Of a stretch of DNA of 64,000 nt, positions 34,872-43,297 are shown one piece after another. The notes beneath the pieces are model-generated. The model was given only the letters and a program-made list of their open reading frames with translations, ran no database searches and was not told where the DNA came from. A program made the position numbers and the translations under genes. The first letter of the stretch is position 1. Each line of letters opens with the position of its first letter. The stretch comes from Bradyrhizobiaceae bacterium PARB1 (lineage in GTDB: Bacteria; Pseudomonadota; Alphaproteobacteria; Rhizobiales; Xanthobacteraceae), in assembly GCA_002256345.1 (NCBI GenBank), contig NKIY01000006.1, positions 248,001-312,000 of the forward strand, read 5' to 3'.

Positions 34872-35112
34872 AACAACATGCGATCTTGAGCGGCCGGCTG
34901 CTGACTGCACAATGCGGATATGCGGCTGCCAGTTGAGACCGGCCGTGCCGGCGCCGGCGAGTTATTTTGATCGGTGCGTTGACAAGCTCAGCGGCGCATC
35001 CTAGCCTGTTCACACAGAAGCAAGATTTAAGACTGTCTGTAAGATGGTCATCTTGCACGTCTGTACTTTGCTTTGACCTCCTTACAGATCAAATTTCTGG
35101 GGAGGAAAACAA
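34872..35112 (+). promoter_or_regulatory. Promoter and structured leader of the MFS-kinase-GlpD-AGPS-GlpP operon
   Basis: A strong sigma-70 promoter is visible: TTGACA (34979-34984), 17-base spacer, TAGCCT (35002-35007). The leader of about 100 bases holds competing inverted repeats: GCAAGAT (35020-35026) with ATCTTGC (35050-35056), AAGATG/CATCTT (35041-35054), and TCTGTAAG (35036-35043) with CTTACAGA (35081-35088). The second and third share bases, so only one can form at a time. GTCTGTA also occurs twice directly (35035 and 35060). A GGGGAGGAAAA ribosome site follows at 35099. Since the operon encodes a GlpP-like antiterminator, an RNA switch is plausible. Confidence 0.6.
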
Positions 35113-36564
35113 GTGCAATCAACAACATTGAGACTACGTGGTGTGGACGACATCCTGTCGTTCATCGATTCACGCACGGGCATCAACGGCCGCGCCGGCA
35201 TCATCTGGTGGCTCGCGCTGGGTGGCCTTTTTCTCGACGCTTTCGCCAATTCGGCCTTGAGCGCGGGGCTTGGGCCGATGACGCGCAATCTGCAGCTCAC
35301 GGCCGCTCAGGTCGCGCTGCTGACGTCCTTCGCGTCCTGGGTCGCCATTGCCTTCAATCCGATCGGTGGCTGGATGGCTGATCGCTGGGGACGGGTGGCG
35401 CCTCTGGTGACGGCGAAGGTGCTGGCGATCATCGGCGCGCTGCTCGTGGTGTTTGCGTCAAATTTTGAGACGATCATCGTCGGGCGTTTCTTCGTCGGCG
35501 CTGCCTATGGCATCGATTTCGCGATCGCCATGGCCGTCCTGGCGGAGTTCACGCCTGCGCGCTTCAAGAGCCGCCTCAATACCTGGCAGGGCATGTGGTA
35601 CACCGCCGTGTGTACGAACCTGCTGCTCGCGCTGCTGTTCTTCTCGTGGGATGTGGGCGACACGATCTGGCGTTACTCGGTTGCCGCGACTGCTGTCTTC
35701 GCTGTCGTCATTCTCGTCCTGCAATATTCGCTGCTGGTGGAAAGCCCGATCTGGCTTGCGCGCAAGGAGCGTCTGGACGAAGCGGCCGTCGCGATGATCC
35801 GCATCTATGGTCAGCCTTTCGTGGCTGCACCTGTTGAAGATCGCATTCCGGTCCTCAATCAGGCGCGTCGCGGTGTCGCCAATCTGTTGCTGATCTTCCG
35901 CGGCGTCTATCTGCCGCGCACGATCCTTGCGGCGACCGTCCAGATTGGACAATCTATCCAGTACTTCGCGGTCGGCTGGTATCTGCCGCTGATCAGCGCT
36001 GCGCTGTTCGGCAAGGACTTCGTCTATGCAACGCTCGGTGCATTGATGTTCAACGTGTTCGGCATCTTCGGCGGCTTTCTGTCTCCGACCATCGGGCGCG
36101 TGTTCGGCCTGCGCATCGCATCTGCCGTGGGCTTTGCGGCGGTGTTTGTGATGCTGCTGATCCTCGGCCTGTTCAGCGACAAGATGCCGATCTGGCTGGC
36201 GGCGCTCGTGCCGTCGCTGTTCATCCTGTTCCACTCCGGTGGTCCCGGCGCGAACGGCAAGAGCCTGTCGTCGCTGTCGTTCCGCAGTGAACTGCGGGCG
36301 GGCGCCAATGGTGTCATCGGCGCCATGGGCTCCATCGGTGCGGCGCTGGGCCTCCTGGTCTTCCCGCTGTTCCGGGAATGGTATGGTCTCAACCACACCT
36401 TCCTGATCCTGTCCGCTGTTCCGCTGATTGCGAGCATTATCTGCTTCTCGATCAAGTGGGATCCGACACGGACTGCGATCAATCCGGACAACGAGGCCGG
36501 TGCGCCGCAATTCGCGGGCGACAAGCCCTACGTCAATGCAGCACTGCAGCCGTCGAAGTCGTGA
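35113..36564 (+). CDS. MFS transporter (probable uptake permease of the glycerol-type operon)
   Basis: 483 residues from a GTG at 35113 with a strong ribosome site. Twelve membrane helices are predicted. Motif A appears as GGWMADRWGRVAPL, and the sugar-porter-like ESPIWLARKERLDEA follows helix 6. The sequence resembles the sugar/organic-acid porters of the major facilitator family. As first gene of an operon with kinase, dehydrogenase and AGPS-like genes, it probably imports the operon's substrate. Its stop overlaps the kinase ATG (TGATG). Confidence 0.88.
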   Translation: MQSTTLRLRGVDDILSFIDSRTGINGRAGIIWWLALGGLFLDAFANSALSAGLGPMTRNLQLTAAQVALLTSFASWVAIAFNPIGGWMADRWGRVAPLVTAKVLAIIGALLVVFASNFETIIVGRFFVGAAYGIDFAIAMAVLAEFTPARFKSRLNTWQGMWYTAVCTNLLLALLFFSWDVGDTIWRYSVAATAVFAVVILVLQYSLLVESPIWLARKERLDEAAVAMIRIYGQPFVAAPVEDRIPVLNQARRGVANLLLIFRGVYLPRTILAATVQIGQSIQYFAVGWYLPLISAALFGKDFVYATLGALMFNVFGIFGGFLSPTIGRVFGLRIASAVGFAAVFVMLLILGLFSDKMPIWLAALVPSLFILFHSGGPGANGKSLSSLSFRSELRAGANGVIGAMGSIGAALGLLVFPLFREWYGLNHTFLILSAVPLIASIICFSIKWDPTRTAINPDNEAGAPQFAGDKPYVNAALQPSKS

Positions 36565-38090
36565 TGGCCGGTCAGCTCAAAGACGTGATCCTGGCGATCG
36601 ATGAGGGAACGTCCGGCACCCGTGCCGCGACGGTCTCCGCCGATGGCGATGTGTCGTGCCTCGAATATCTGCCGCTCGAGGTCGATACGCCGCGGCCGGG
36701 TGTGGTGGAGCAGGACGCGAATGCGATCCTCGAAAAAACCGTGGCAGCCTGTCGTTCGACCATCGCGCAGGCCTCGCAGGGCGGATTGAGGATCGTCGCA
36801 ATGGCGATTGCAACACAGCGGGCCACCGCTGTGTTGTGGGACAAGAGCACAGGGCGGGCACTCGTGCCCGCCATGGTCTGGCAGGATACACGCTACGTCG
36901 GCGCGTTGAACAAGCTGGCGCCGGTCTGGGATGCCATCCTTGCCAAACAGGTCGGGCGGGCAGGTGGCGTGCGCTCGCCCTATCTTTGGGCTGCGCGGCA
37001 CATCCGGGAGACGCCGGAAGTCGCGCGCGCCTTTGCCGAGAAGCGATTGGGTTTCGGTACGGTCGATACCTGGTTGCTGTGGCACCTGACGCGGGACCGC
37101 ATCTATGTGACGACGCCGACCAATGCGACATCCGCCGGTGCCTACATTCTCGCAGAACATCGCTATCAACGCGATTGGCTGGACGCGCTTGCGTTTCCGC
37201 AGGAGCTGTTGCCGGAACTACGATCGGACGCCGATGATCTCGGACGAACCAATTCCGATGTGCTCGGGATCGACGTTCCAATTCTGGCGAGCATGGGTGA
37301 CCAGCACGCCGGCGCCATCGGTCTCGGCTGCCTCGACCGCGGCCAGGCCATGTGTATTCACGGCACCGGCAGTTTTGTGGACCTGATCATCGGACCGGAG
37401 CAACCGGCCAAGGCCGGCTTGTTTGCTGGCACCACGACCATGGTTGCCCGTCGCCGCAACAATCAATCGCAGTTTGCTGTCGAGACATTCGCAGCCACGA
37501 CGGGCTCCGCACTCGATTGGATCTGTGAAAAACTGCGCTGGTTCGACAATGCGACGGAGATCAGCCGGTTTGCAGCCGAGGTTCAGTCGTCAGGAAGCGT
37601 GACGTTCATTCCGGCGCTGACCGGATTGCGGACGCCCGAGATGCAGCCGAATGCACGCGCGTCGCTGACCGGCATTTCGATGGCATCGACCCGGCCGGAA
37701 GTGGCTTACGCCATTCTCGAAGGTATCGCGCATTCCGTTGCAAGCTGCCTCGAATCAGATCGTGACGTATCGGGCGTGGATATCTCCGAGCTGATCGTCG
37801 GTGGCGGGCTATCCGCCAGCGATCCTCTGCTGCAAATGCAGGCCGATCTGATTGGCGTGCCCATCCGCCGCAAGCCCAACACAGCCCGCGCGACGTTGCG
37901 CGGCGCGGCCTATCTCGCCGGATCGTGCGGCCTGTTCTGGGATGACATCCCGCGCAGCACGGCTTTCGCAGCGGAGGAGCAGATATTCGAACCGAAGATG
38001 CAGCCAGACATGCGCGATGAACGTCGTGCGCTCTGGCATGCGCGCATCACATCCGAGCTCGAACATGCCAACGTGTTCGGTGAGCACTAG
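36564..38090 (+). CDS. FGGY-family carbohydrate kinase, glycerol-kinase-like
   Basis: 508 residues, the usual length of GlpK. N-terminal phosphate loop LAIDEGTSGTRAATV; glycerol-kinase-like KRLGFGTVDTWLLWHLTRD and MGDQHAGAIGLG; adenosine motif LIVGGGLSASDPLLQMQADL. Of the E. coli GlpK glycerol ligands, Arg (86 here), Tyr in SPYLWA and Asp in GDQH are kept, but the Glu after the Arg is Ala87 (TQRAT instead of NQRET). This suggests a substrate other than free glycerol, or altered affinity. It is translationally coupled to the MFS gene. Confidence 0.88.
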   Translation: MAGQLKDVILAIDEGTSGTRAATVSADGDVSCLEYLPLEVDTPRPGVVEQDANAILEKTVAACRSTIAQASQGGLRIVAMAIATQRATAVLWDKSTGRALVPAMVWQDTRYVGALNKLAPVWDAILAKQVGRAGGVRSPYLWAARHIRETPEVARAFAEKRLGFGTVDTWLLWHLTRDRIYVTTPTNATSAGAYILAEHRYQRDWLDALAFPQELLPELRSDADDLGRTNSDVLGIDVPILASMGDQHAGAIGLGCLDRGQAMCIHGTGSFVDLIIGPEQPAKAGLFAGTTTMVARRRNNQSQFAVETFAATTGSALDWICEKLRWFDNATEISRFAAEVQSSGSVTFIPALTGLRTPEMQPNARASLTGISMASTRPEVAYAILEGIAHSVASCLESDRDVSGVDISELIVGGGLSASDPLLQMQADLIGVPIRRKPNTARATLRGAAYLAGSCGLFWDDIPRSTAFAAEEQIFEPKMQPDMRDERRALWHARITSELEHANVFGEH

Positions 38091-38102
38091 ACGGAATACG
38101 AG

Positions 38103-39779
38103 ATGATGAATTTCCTTCCTTCGCTGAAGCCCAATCGCGACCGCGCCGATATGACCGGCGTGGCGCCTTTCGGCTTCGTTCGCAGCGAGCATCTGGCCAG
38201 GCTGGAGAGCGACCGCTTCGATATCCTCATCATTGGCGGCGGCGTGACCGGTGCCTATGCCGCGCTCGACGCGAGTTTGCGTGGTTTCCGCGTGGCGCTC
38301 GTCGAGAAAGACGATTTCGCATCGGGGACATCGTCAAAGTCGTCGAAGATGGTGCATGGGGGGCTGCGTTATATCGAGCAGGGCAATCTCGGTCTTGTTC
38401 GTCACTCCCTGCTGGAGCGTCAGAGGCTGCGTCGCAATGCGCGGCATCTGGTGCAACGATTGCCGTTCCTGTTTCCGATCCTCGAAAAGGACGGTGTGTT
38501 CGACAAGCGGCTGGCGAAAGCGTTCGAAAGCCTGCTGTGGACCTACGATCTCGCCGGTGGCTGGCGTGAAGGCATCCTGCACCAGCGTCTCAGCAAGGCG
38601 GAAGTGCTGTCGCATTGCCCGACCTTCAAGGACGACAATCTGATTGGCGGATTGATGTATTTCGACGCACGCGTCGATGATGCACGGCTCACATTGAACC
38701 TGGCGCGCACGGCTGCCTATCACGGTGCGGCGATCGCCAATCACACCAAGGCTGTCGAGATCACACGTAACAATCACGGCAAGGTCACCGGCGCCGTGGT
38801 GCAGGCTGGCGAACGCGAGATCACCGTCCGGGCTGCTGCGGTCGTCATGGCAACGGGCGTCTGGCTGCGCGACTGGAGCGGCATCAAGAAGGGTGAGGAG
38901 CGCAAGCTCGAGATTCGCCCGGCCAAGGGCGTGCATGTCGCCATTCCCTGGTTGAAGATCCGGAATGACTGCACGGTGACGATCCCGGTGCCTGGCCGCA
39001 GCCGCCGTGCAACGATCACGCGCTGGGGCAATGTCTCCTATCTCGGTACGACCGACGAAGACTATCAGGGCGATCTCGATGACGTGCATTGCACACGCGA
39101 GGAACTCGACTTTCTGCTGGAAGGTGCGCGCTCTGCATTGAAGACGGATCTCCGCCCCGAGGATGCTGTCGGCAGCATCGCCGGGTGCCGACCGCTCGTG
39201 GCGCCGCCTGGCGGCAAAACGCTGGAGGTCAAGCGCAACCACAAGATCGATATTGCGGACGACGGTTTGATCACCATCGTGGGCGGCAAGCTGACGACGT
39301 CGCGGCATATGGCGGAACAGACCATCGACGCTGCCCAGAAGGTGGTTGGAAAGAGCGGCAGGTGCCAGACCAGGAAGGCGTATCTGCTCGGCGCTGCCGG
39401 TTACGATGCACAGGCGATCACCGCGACCGGCGGCATGCAAGCGCATCTCGGCGAACGCTATGGGACCGAAGCCCGTTTTGTCAGCGATATTCTTCAGGCC
39501 GATCACGCATCCGCTGCGCCGATCGTCGAAGGTCTGCCGCACAGCGAGGCCGAAGTGATCTATGCGGTGCGCCATGAAATGGCAGGCACCGTCGATGACG
39601 TGCTGTCGCGCCGCATGCGCGCGCGCATGAATGCACGCGACGCATCGGCCCGCGCGGCCGCGCGCGTCGGCCAGATATTGCAGTCCGAGCTTGGACTGCC
39701 TGAACAGATCATTGCGCAGCAGGTGGCGGACTACACCGCCAGTGTTGCGCGCGAAAAATCCATTCTTTTGGGAGAGTAA
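38103..39779 (+). CDS. glpD: FAD-dependent glycerol-3-phosphate dehydrogenase
   Basis: 558 residues. The FAD-binding Rossmann motif is ILIIGGGVTGAYAALDASLRG, followed by KDDFASGTSSKSSKMVHGGLRYIEQGNLGLVRHSLLER, a GlpD hallmark. VGGKLTTSRHMAE near the C-terminal part is also typical; the C-terminal cap (AEVIYAVRHEMAGTVDDVLSRRMRARM) is the GlpD helical domain. It oxidises glycerol 3-phosphate, or a substituted analogue, to the dihydroxyacetone form and feeds electrons to quinone at the inner membrane. ATGs at 38103 and 38106 both fit. Confidence 0.93.
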   Translation: MMNFLPSLKPNRDRADMTGVAPFGFVRSEHLARLESDRFDILIIGGGVTGAYAALDASLRGFRVALVEKDDFASGTSSKSSKMVHGGLRYIEQGNLGLVRHSLLERQRLRRNARHLVQRLPFLFPILEKDGVFDKRLAKAFESLLWTYDLAGGWREGILHQRLSKAEVLSHCPTFKDDNLIGGLMYFDARVDDARLTLNLARTAAYHGAAIANHTKAVEITRNNHGKVTGAVVQAGEREITVRAAAVVMATGVWLRDWSGIKKGEERKLEIRPAKGVHVAIPWLKIRNDCTVTIPVPGRSRRATITRWGNVSYLGTTDEDYQGDLDDVHCTREELDFLLEGARSALKTDLRPEDAVGSIAGCRPLVAPPGGKTLEVKRNHKIDIADDGLITIVGGKLTTSRHMAEQTIDAAQKVVGKSGRCQTRKAYLLGAAGYDAQAITATGGMQAHLGERYGTEARFVSDILQADHASAAPIVEGLPHSEAEVIYAVRHEMAGTVDDVLSRRMRARMNARDASARAAARVGQILQSELGLPEQIIAQQVADYTASVAREKSILLGE

Positions 39780-39782
39780 GAG

Positions 39783-41324
39783 ATGCTGAGCAAAGATGCC
39801 ATTCGTCGTGGCTATAATCGTGGCCGATATGTCGTCGGTGCACATACGCCGCCGGCTTATGTGGCGCGTGTGAAAGAAACGTCGGCGACGCCCGGCCTGC
39901 AGCGCGATCCGGTCGCTGTCGGAGCCGATATCATTGCGTCCCTACGGAAAGTTGCCGACCACGTCATCATCGATACGCCGGATGTGGTGGCCTGGACCCG
40001 CGATTGGTGGGCAGGTTCGATGATGACGGAAACTGCCGGCAAGCCGGCCACGCCGAATGCAGTCGTCGTTCGCGTATCGTCGGTGGAGCAGGTGCAAGGC
40101 GTCATGCGCATTGCCAATGCCGCGATGATCCCTGTGACAGTATCTGCGGGGCGCAGCAATGTGACCGGCGCGGCGCTTCCGGTTCGCGGCGGCATCGTGC
40201 TCGACCTGTGCGATCTCAACAAGCTCGTTGGCTTCGATGCGCAGAGCCAGATCGTCGAGGTCGAGGCAGGCATGTTCGGCGACGTCTTCGAACAGACGAT
40301 CCAGCGCGACTACAAGATGACCATGGGGCATTGGCCGTCTTCATTCGGCATCAGCACCGTGGGCGGCTGGGTCGCCTGCCGCGGCGCCGGACAGCTGTCG
40401 ACGCGTTACGGCAAGATCGAGGACATGGTGTTCGGCATGGATGTCGTGCTCGCCGACGGTCGCCTGATCACGGTCGGCGGCTATTCGCGTGCGGCGGTCG
40501 GCCCGGACTTGCTGCATCTCTTCATCGGTTCGGAAGGCACGCTGGGCGTTGTCGTCAAAATCCGCTTCAAGCTGCATCAGTTGCCTGATTATGGGCGGGC
40601 CATCGCTTACGGCTTCAAGACCTTTGCGGTCGGTCTCGAAGCCTGTCGCCAGATCATGCAACGCGGTGCCAATCCGGCTGCGCTACGTCTCTATGACGAG
40701 CTGGAAAGCGGCGTGCAGTTCGGTATGCCAAAGAGCAATGTTCTGCTGGTTGCCGACGAGGGACCAAAGGAGATGGTCGACGCCGTGATGGCGATCAGTG
40801 AGAAGGCCTGCGCGGAACTTGGCGACCGGCTGGAAAGCGATGCGATCCTGGAGCGATGGCTCGATACCCGATATCTGACCGGCAAGAGCGCGGAAGGATT
40901 CACACCGAGCCCGGGCTTTGTGGCCGATACGCTGGAAATGATCGGCCCGTGGCGCGACCTGCCGGCGATCTATGATGAGGTCGTGCAGGCCATCAACTCC
41001 GTTCCTGGCACGCTCGCCGGCTCGGCCCATCAGTCGCATGCCTATGTCGACGGAGCCTGTCTCTACTTCTCGCTGCGCGGCGAAGTCGAGGTCGAGAACC
41101 GTCAGAAGTGGTATCGGCAGGCCTGGGATGCGGCGAATGCGGTCATCATCAAATACAATGCGACATTGAGCCATCATCACGGCGTCGGATTGCTGCGTGC
41201 GCCCTATATGGCGGAGTCACTGGGCACAGCGTTTCCTGTGCTCGAGACGATCAAGGCGGCGCTCGATCCGAAGAACATTCTAAATCCCGGTAAGCTTGGA
41301 TTGAGTGACAAAGTCGGCGCATAA
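39783..41324 (+). CDS. FAD-binding oxidase, alkyldihydroxyacetonephosphate synthase (AGPS)-like
   Basis: 513 residues, start ATG three bases after the glpD stop. FAD-binding PCMH domain: NAVVVRVSSVEQVQGVMRIANAAMIPVTVSAGRSNVTGAA, GHWPSSFGISTVGGWVACRGAGQLSTRYGKIEDMVFG and PDLLHLFIGSEGTLGVV. The C-terminal SHHHGVG (about residue 465) is the multi-His motif that in AGPS binds the substrate; glycolate oxidases of the same superfamily lack it. AGPS exchanges the acyl group of acyl-DHAP for a fatty alcohol, making an ether. In a catabolic operon the reverse reaction is thinkable. Confidence 0.82.
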   Translation: MLSKDAIRRGYNRGRYVVGAHTPPAYVARVKETSATPGLQRDPVAVGADIIASLRKVADHVIIDTPDVVAWTRDWWAGSMMTETAGKPATPNAVVVRVSSVEQVQGVMRIANAAMIPVTVSAGRSNVTGAALPVRGGIVLDLCDLNKLVGFDAQSQIVEVEAGMFGDVFEQTIQRDYKMTMGHWPSSFGISTVGGWVACRGAGQLSTRYGKIEDMVFGMDVVLADGRLITVGGYSRAAVGPDLLHLFIGSEGTLGVVVKIRFKLHQLPDYGRAIAYGFKTFAVGLEACRQIMQRGANPAALRLYDELESGVQFGMPKSNVLLVADEGPKEMVDAVMAISEKACAELGDRLESDAILERWLDTRYLTGKSAEGFTPSPGFVADTLEMIGPWRDLPAIYDEVVQAINSVPGTLAGSAHQSHAYVDGACLYFSLRGEVEVENRQKWYRQAWDAANAVIIKYNATLSHHHGVGLLRAPYMAESLGTAFPVLETIKAALDPKNILNPGKLGLSDKVGA

Positions 41325-41339
41325 CTTTAGATTGAGGTC

Positions 41340-41924
41340 ATGGATAAATCCTTGGCCCTGCGCCTGACACGGCACCCGGTGATCGCAACGCTCTATGGCC
41401 CCGAGCTCGTCGAGGAATTCCTCGGCGGCGAGGCGGAAATCGCGATCGTTGCGAATTTCGAGTTGCGGAAACTTGGGGCGGTCATCAAGTCGCTTGTCGA
41501 TGCCAACAAATATCCTGTTGTCAACATCGATAGTTGCGATGGCCTCTCCCAGGACAAGGGTGGTGTCGACTATCTCGTCGAGATCGGCGCCAAGGGCGTC
41601 GTCTCGACGCGCGTGGCGACGATCCAGCGTGCAAAGAAGTCGGGGTTGGTTGCGATCCAGAAAGTCTTTGTGACGGATCGCTCGAACTTTCCAAGAAGCG
41701 TCGCTGCGCTGGGACAGAGCGAGCCGAATCTGGTGCAGCTGATGCCGGCTCCGATGCTGTCTTACGTGCCGGCTCAGCATCGCAAGGCCATGCCGCCGAT
41801 CATTGCGTCGGGTTTCGTCTGCGACCGCAGCCACGTGCTGGATGCCATCAAGAACGGCGCCGTTGCCGTGTCCACAAGCGACCAGGGTCTCTGGCGGCTA
41901 AGCGGAAAATCTCTTCGAGGTTAG
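41340..41924 (+). CDS. glpP: Glycerol-3-phosphate-responsive antiterminator (GlpP-like)
   Basis: 194 residues. It matches the G3P-antiterminator family: PVIATLYGPELVEEFL, VVNIDSCDGLSQDKGGVDYLVEIGAKGVVSTR, KSGLVAIQKVFVTDRSNF, LMPAPMLSYVP and IASGFVCDRSHVLDAIKNGAVAVSTSD. In Bacillus, GlpP with glycerol 3-phosphate prevents termination in the glpD leader. Here it is the last gene of the operon and probably acts on the leader at 34990-35100. GlpP is uncommon in alphaproteobacteria as far as I know. Confidence 0.85.
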   Translation: MDKSLALRLTRHPVIATLYGPELVEEFLGGEAEIAIVANFELRKLGAVIKSLVDANKYPVVNIDSCDGLSQDKGGVDYLVEIGAKGVVSTRVATIQRAKKSGLVAIQKVFVTDRSNFPRSVAALGQSEPNLVQLMPAPMLSYVPAQHRKAMPPIIASGFVCDRSHVLDAIKNGAVAVSTSDQGLWRLSGKSLRG

Positions 41925-42181
41925 TTCCGTGGTGCTACAGCGACCCGAGCTTTGCCCCGGGGCGAAAGACGATTTGGGCCCGGTTTCCGATCCTTCCCAA
42001 CGTGATGCGCTTCCGCCCGCAAGGCCCTTCAGGCCAGTCGGCGAACAGATGAGGGTTGGGCCGGCGACCGTGATGCGGTCGATCACGGCCTGGTGTTGTG
42101 GCACCTGCACGGCTGACCGCGACCTTGTAATATGCGAGCTGTAGGCATTCCTTCGGAACATCCCACCGAATCGAGGACGCG

Positions 42182-43297
42182 ATGCCCCAGGTCCAGCCCC
42201 CTCCGCAGCCGACGCCCGCGCAGCCGGCTGATCCTGCCTCCGAAACCTCCACCTTGCGCCGCCTGGCCTTGCCGGTTCTGGCTCTGGCCGTTGCGGTCGG
42301 CTTTGTCATCGTGGCGACGCTGCGTTGGGACATCTGGATCGGCAATCGCGCTGTGCAGTCGACCGACGATGCCTATGTCCGTGCGGAGACCACGCGGCTG
42401 TCGAGCCGGGTGGCGGGGGAGGTGAAGTCGATTGCGGTGAGTGACTTCCAGCGTGTCAAGGCAGGCGACCTGTTGCTGCAGATCGATCGGGCCGACTACG
42501 AGGCGCAACTCGCGCAGGCCGAGGCGGGCGTGGCGGGGGCGCAGGCGGCGCTGGATAATCTCGCCAATCAGATCGAGCTCCAATATGCGACCATTGCGCA
42601 GGCCGAAGCGCAGCGGGTTTCCGCAGAAGCCCAGGACGTCCAGGCCGGGCAGGAGCTGGAGCGGCAGAAATCCCTCAGCCAGAGCGAGGCGGGTACACGC
42701 CAGCGATTTGAACAGGCGATTGCTGCCCAGGCGAAGACGCAGGCCGATGTCCGGGCGAGCAGGGCGCTGATCGCGGCACAGAAGCACCAACTCGAAGTGC
42801 TGAACGGCACCAGAAAGCAGCGCGCCGCGGATCTTCTCGGCGCCAAGGCAACGCGCGATGCCGCCGCATTGAAGCTTGGCTACACGACCATCGTGGCGCC
42901 GTTCGACGGCGTGGTCAGCGAACGCCAGGTTCAGGCCGGCGATTATGTCAATGTCGGCACGAACCTGATCAGCGTGGTCCCGCTCCCCAATGTCTATGTG
43001 GTCGCTAATTTCAAGGAGACGCAGCTCACCCGGGTGAAGCCCGGCCAGCCGGTGGAGATCGTTGCCGATACGTTTTCGAACGAGACGCTGCACGGACGCG
43101 TCGAGCGGATTGCGCCCGCATCGGGCTCGCAATTCGCGTTGCTGCCGCCGGACAACGCGACCGGCAATTTTACCAAGGTCGTCCAGCGTGTCCCTGTACG
43201 CATTCAGTTCGACAAGGATCAGCCGCTGCTGAGCCGTCTGCTGCCCGGCATGTCGGTGACCGCCCGTATCGATACAACGCAGGCCACGGGCAAATGA
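42182..43297 (+). CDS. HlyD/EmrA-family membrane fusion protein
   Basis: 371 residues from the ATG at 42182. One N-terminal membrane helix (LALPVLALAVAVGFVIVATL). The periplasmic part has the two half-lipoyl motifs (STDDAYVRAETTRLSSRVAGEVKSIAVSDFQRVKAGDLLLQID; TTIVAPFDGVVSERQVQAGDYV) around a coiled coil of about 100 residues. VVANFKETQLTRVKPGQPVEI is the family's C-terminal signature. It links an inner-membrane MFS pump (next gene, four-base ATGA overlap) to the outer membrane. Confidence 0.92.
   Translation: MPQVQPPPQPTPAQPADPASETSTLRRLALPVLALAVAVGFVIVATLRWDIWIGNRAVQSTDDAYVRAETTRLSSRVAGEVKSIAVSDFQRVKAGDLLLQIDRADYEAQLAQAEAGVAGAQAALDNLANQIELQYATIAQAEAQRVSAEAQDVQAGQELERQKSLSQSEAGTRQRFEQAIAAQAKTQADVRASRALIAAQKHQLEVLNGTRKQRAADLLGAKATRDAAALKLGYTTIVAPFDGVVSERQVQAGDYVNVGTNLISVVPLPNVYVVANFKETQLTRVKPGQPVEIVADTFSNETLHGRVERIAPASGSQFALLPPDNATGNFTKVVQRVPVRIQFDKDQPLLSRLLPGMSVTARIDTTQATGK

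Noticed and set aside
33630-34910. Antisense 426-residue frame over the hypothetical gene at 33492
   Set aside because: Considered because the sense gene is unrecognised, but the sense frame has a better start and coherent helical composition.
39783-41324. Glycolate oxidase subunit GlcD
   Set aside because: The SHHHGVG motif and the position behind glpD favour the AGPS branch of the same superfamily.
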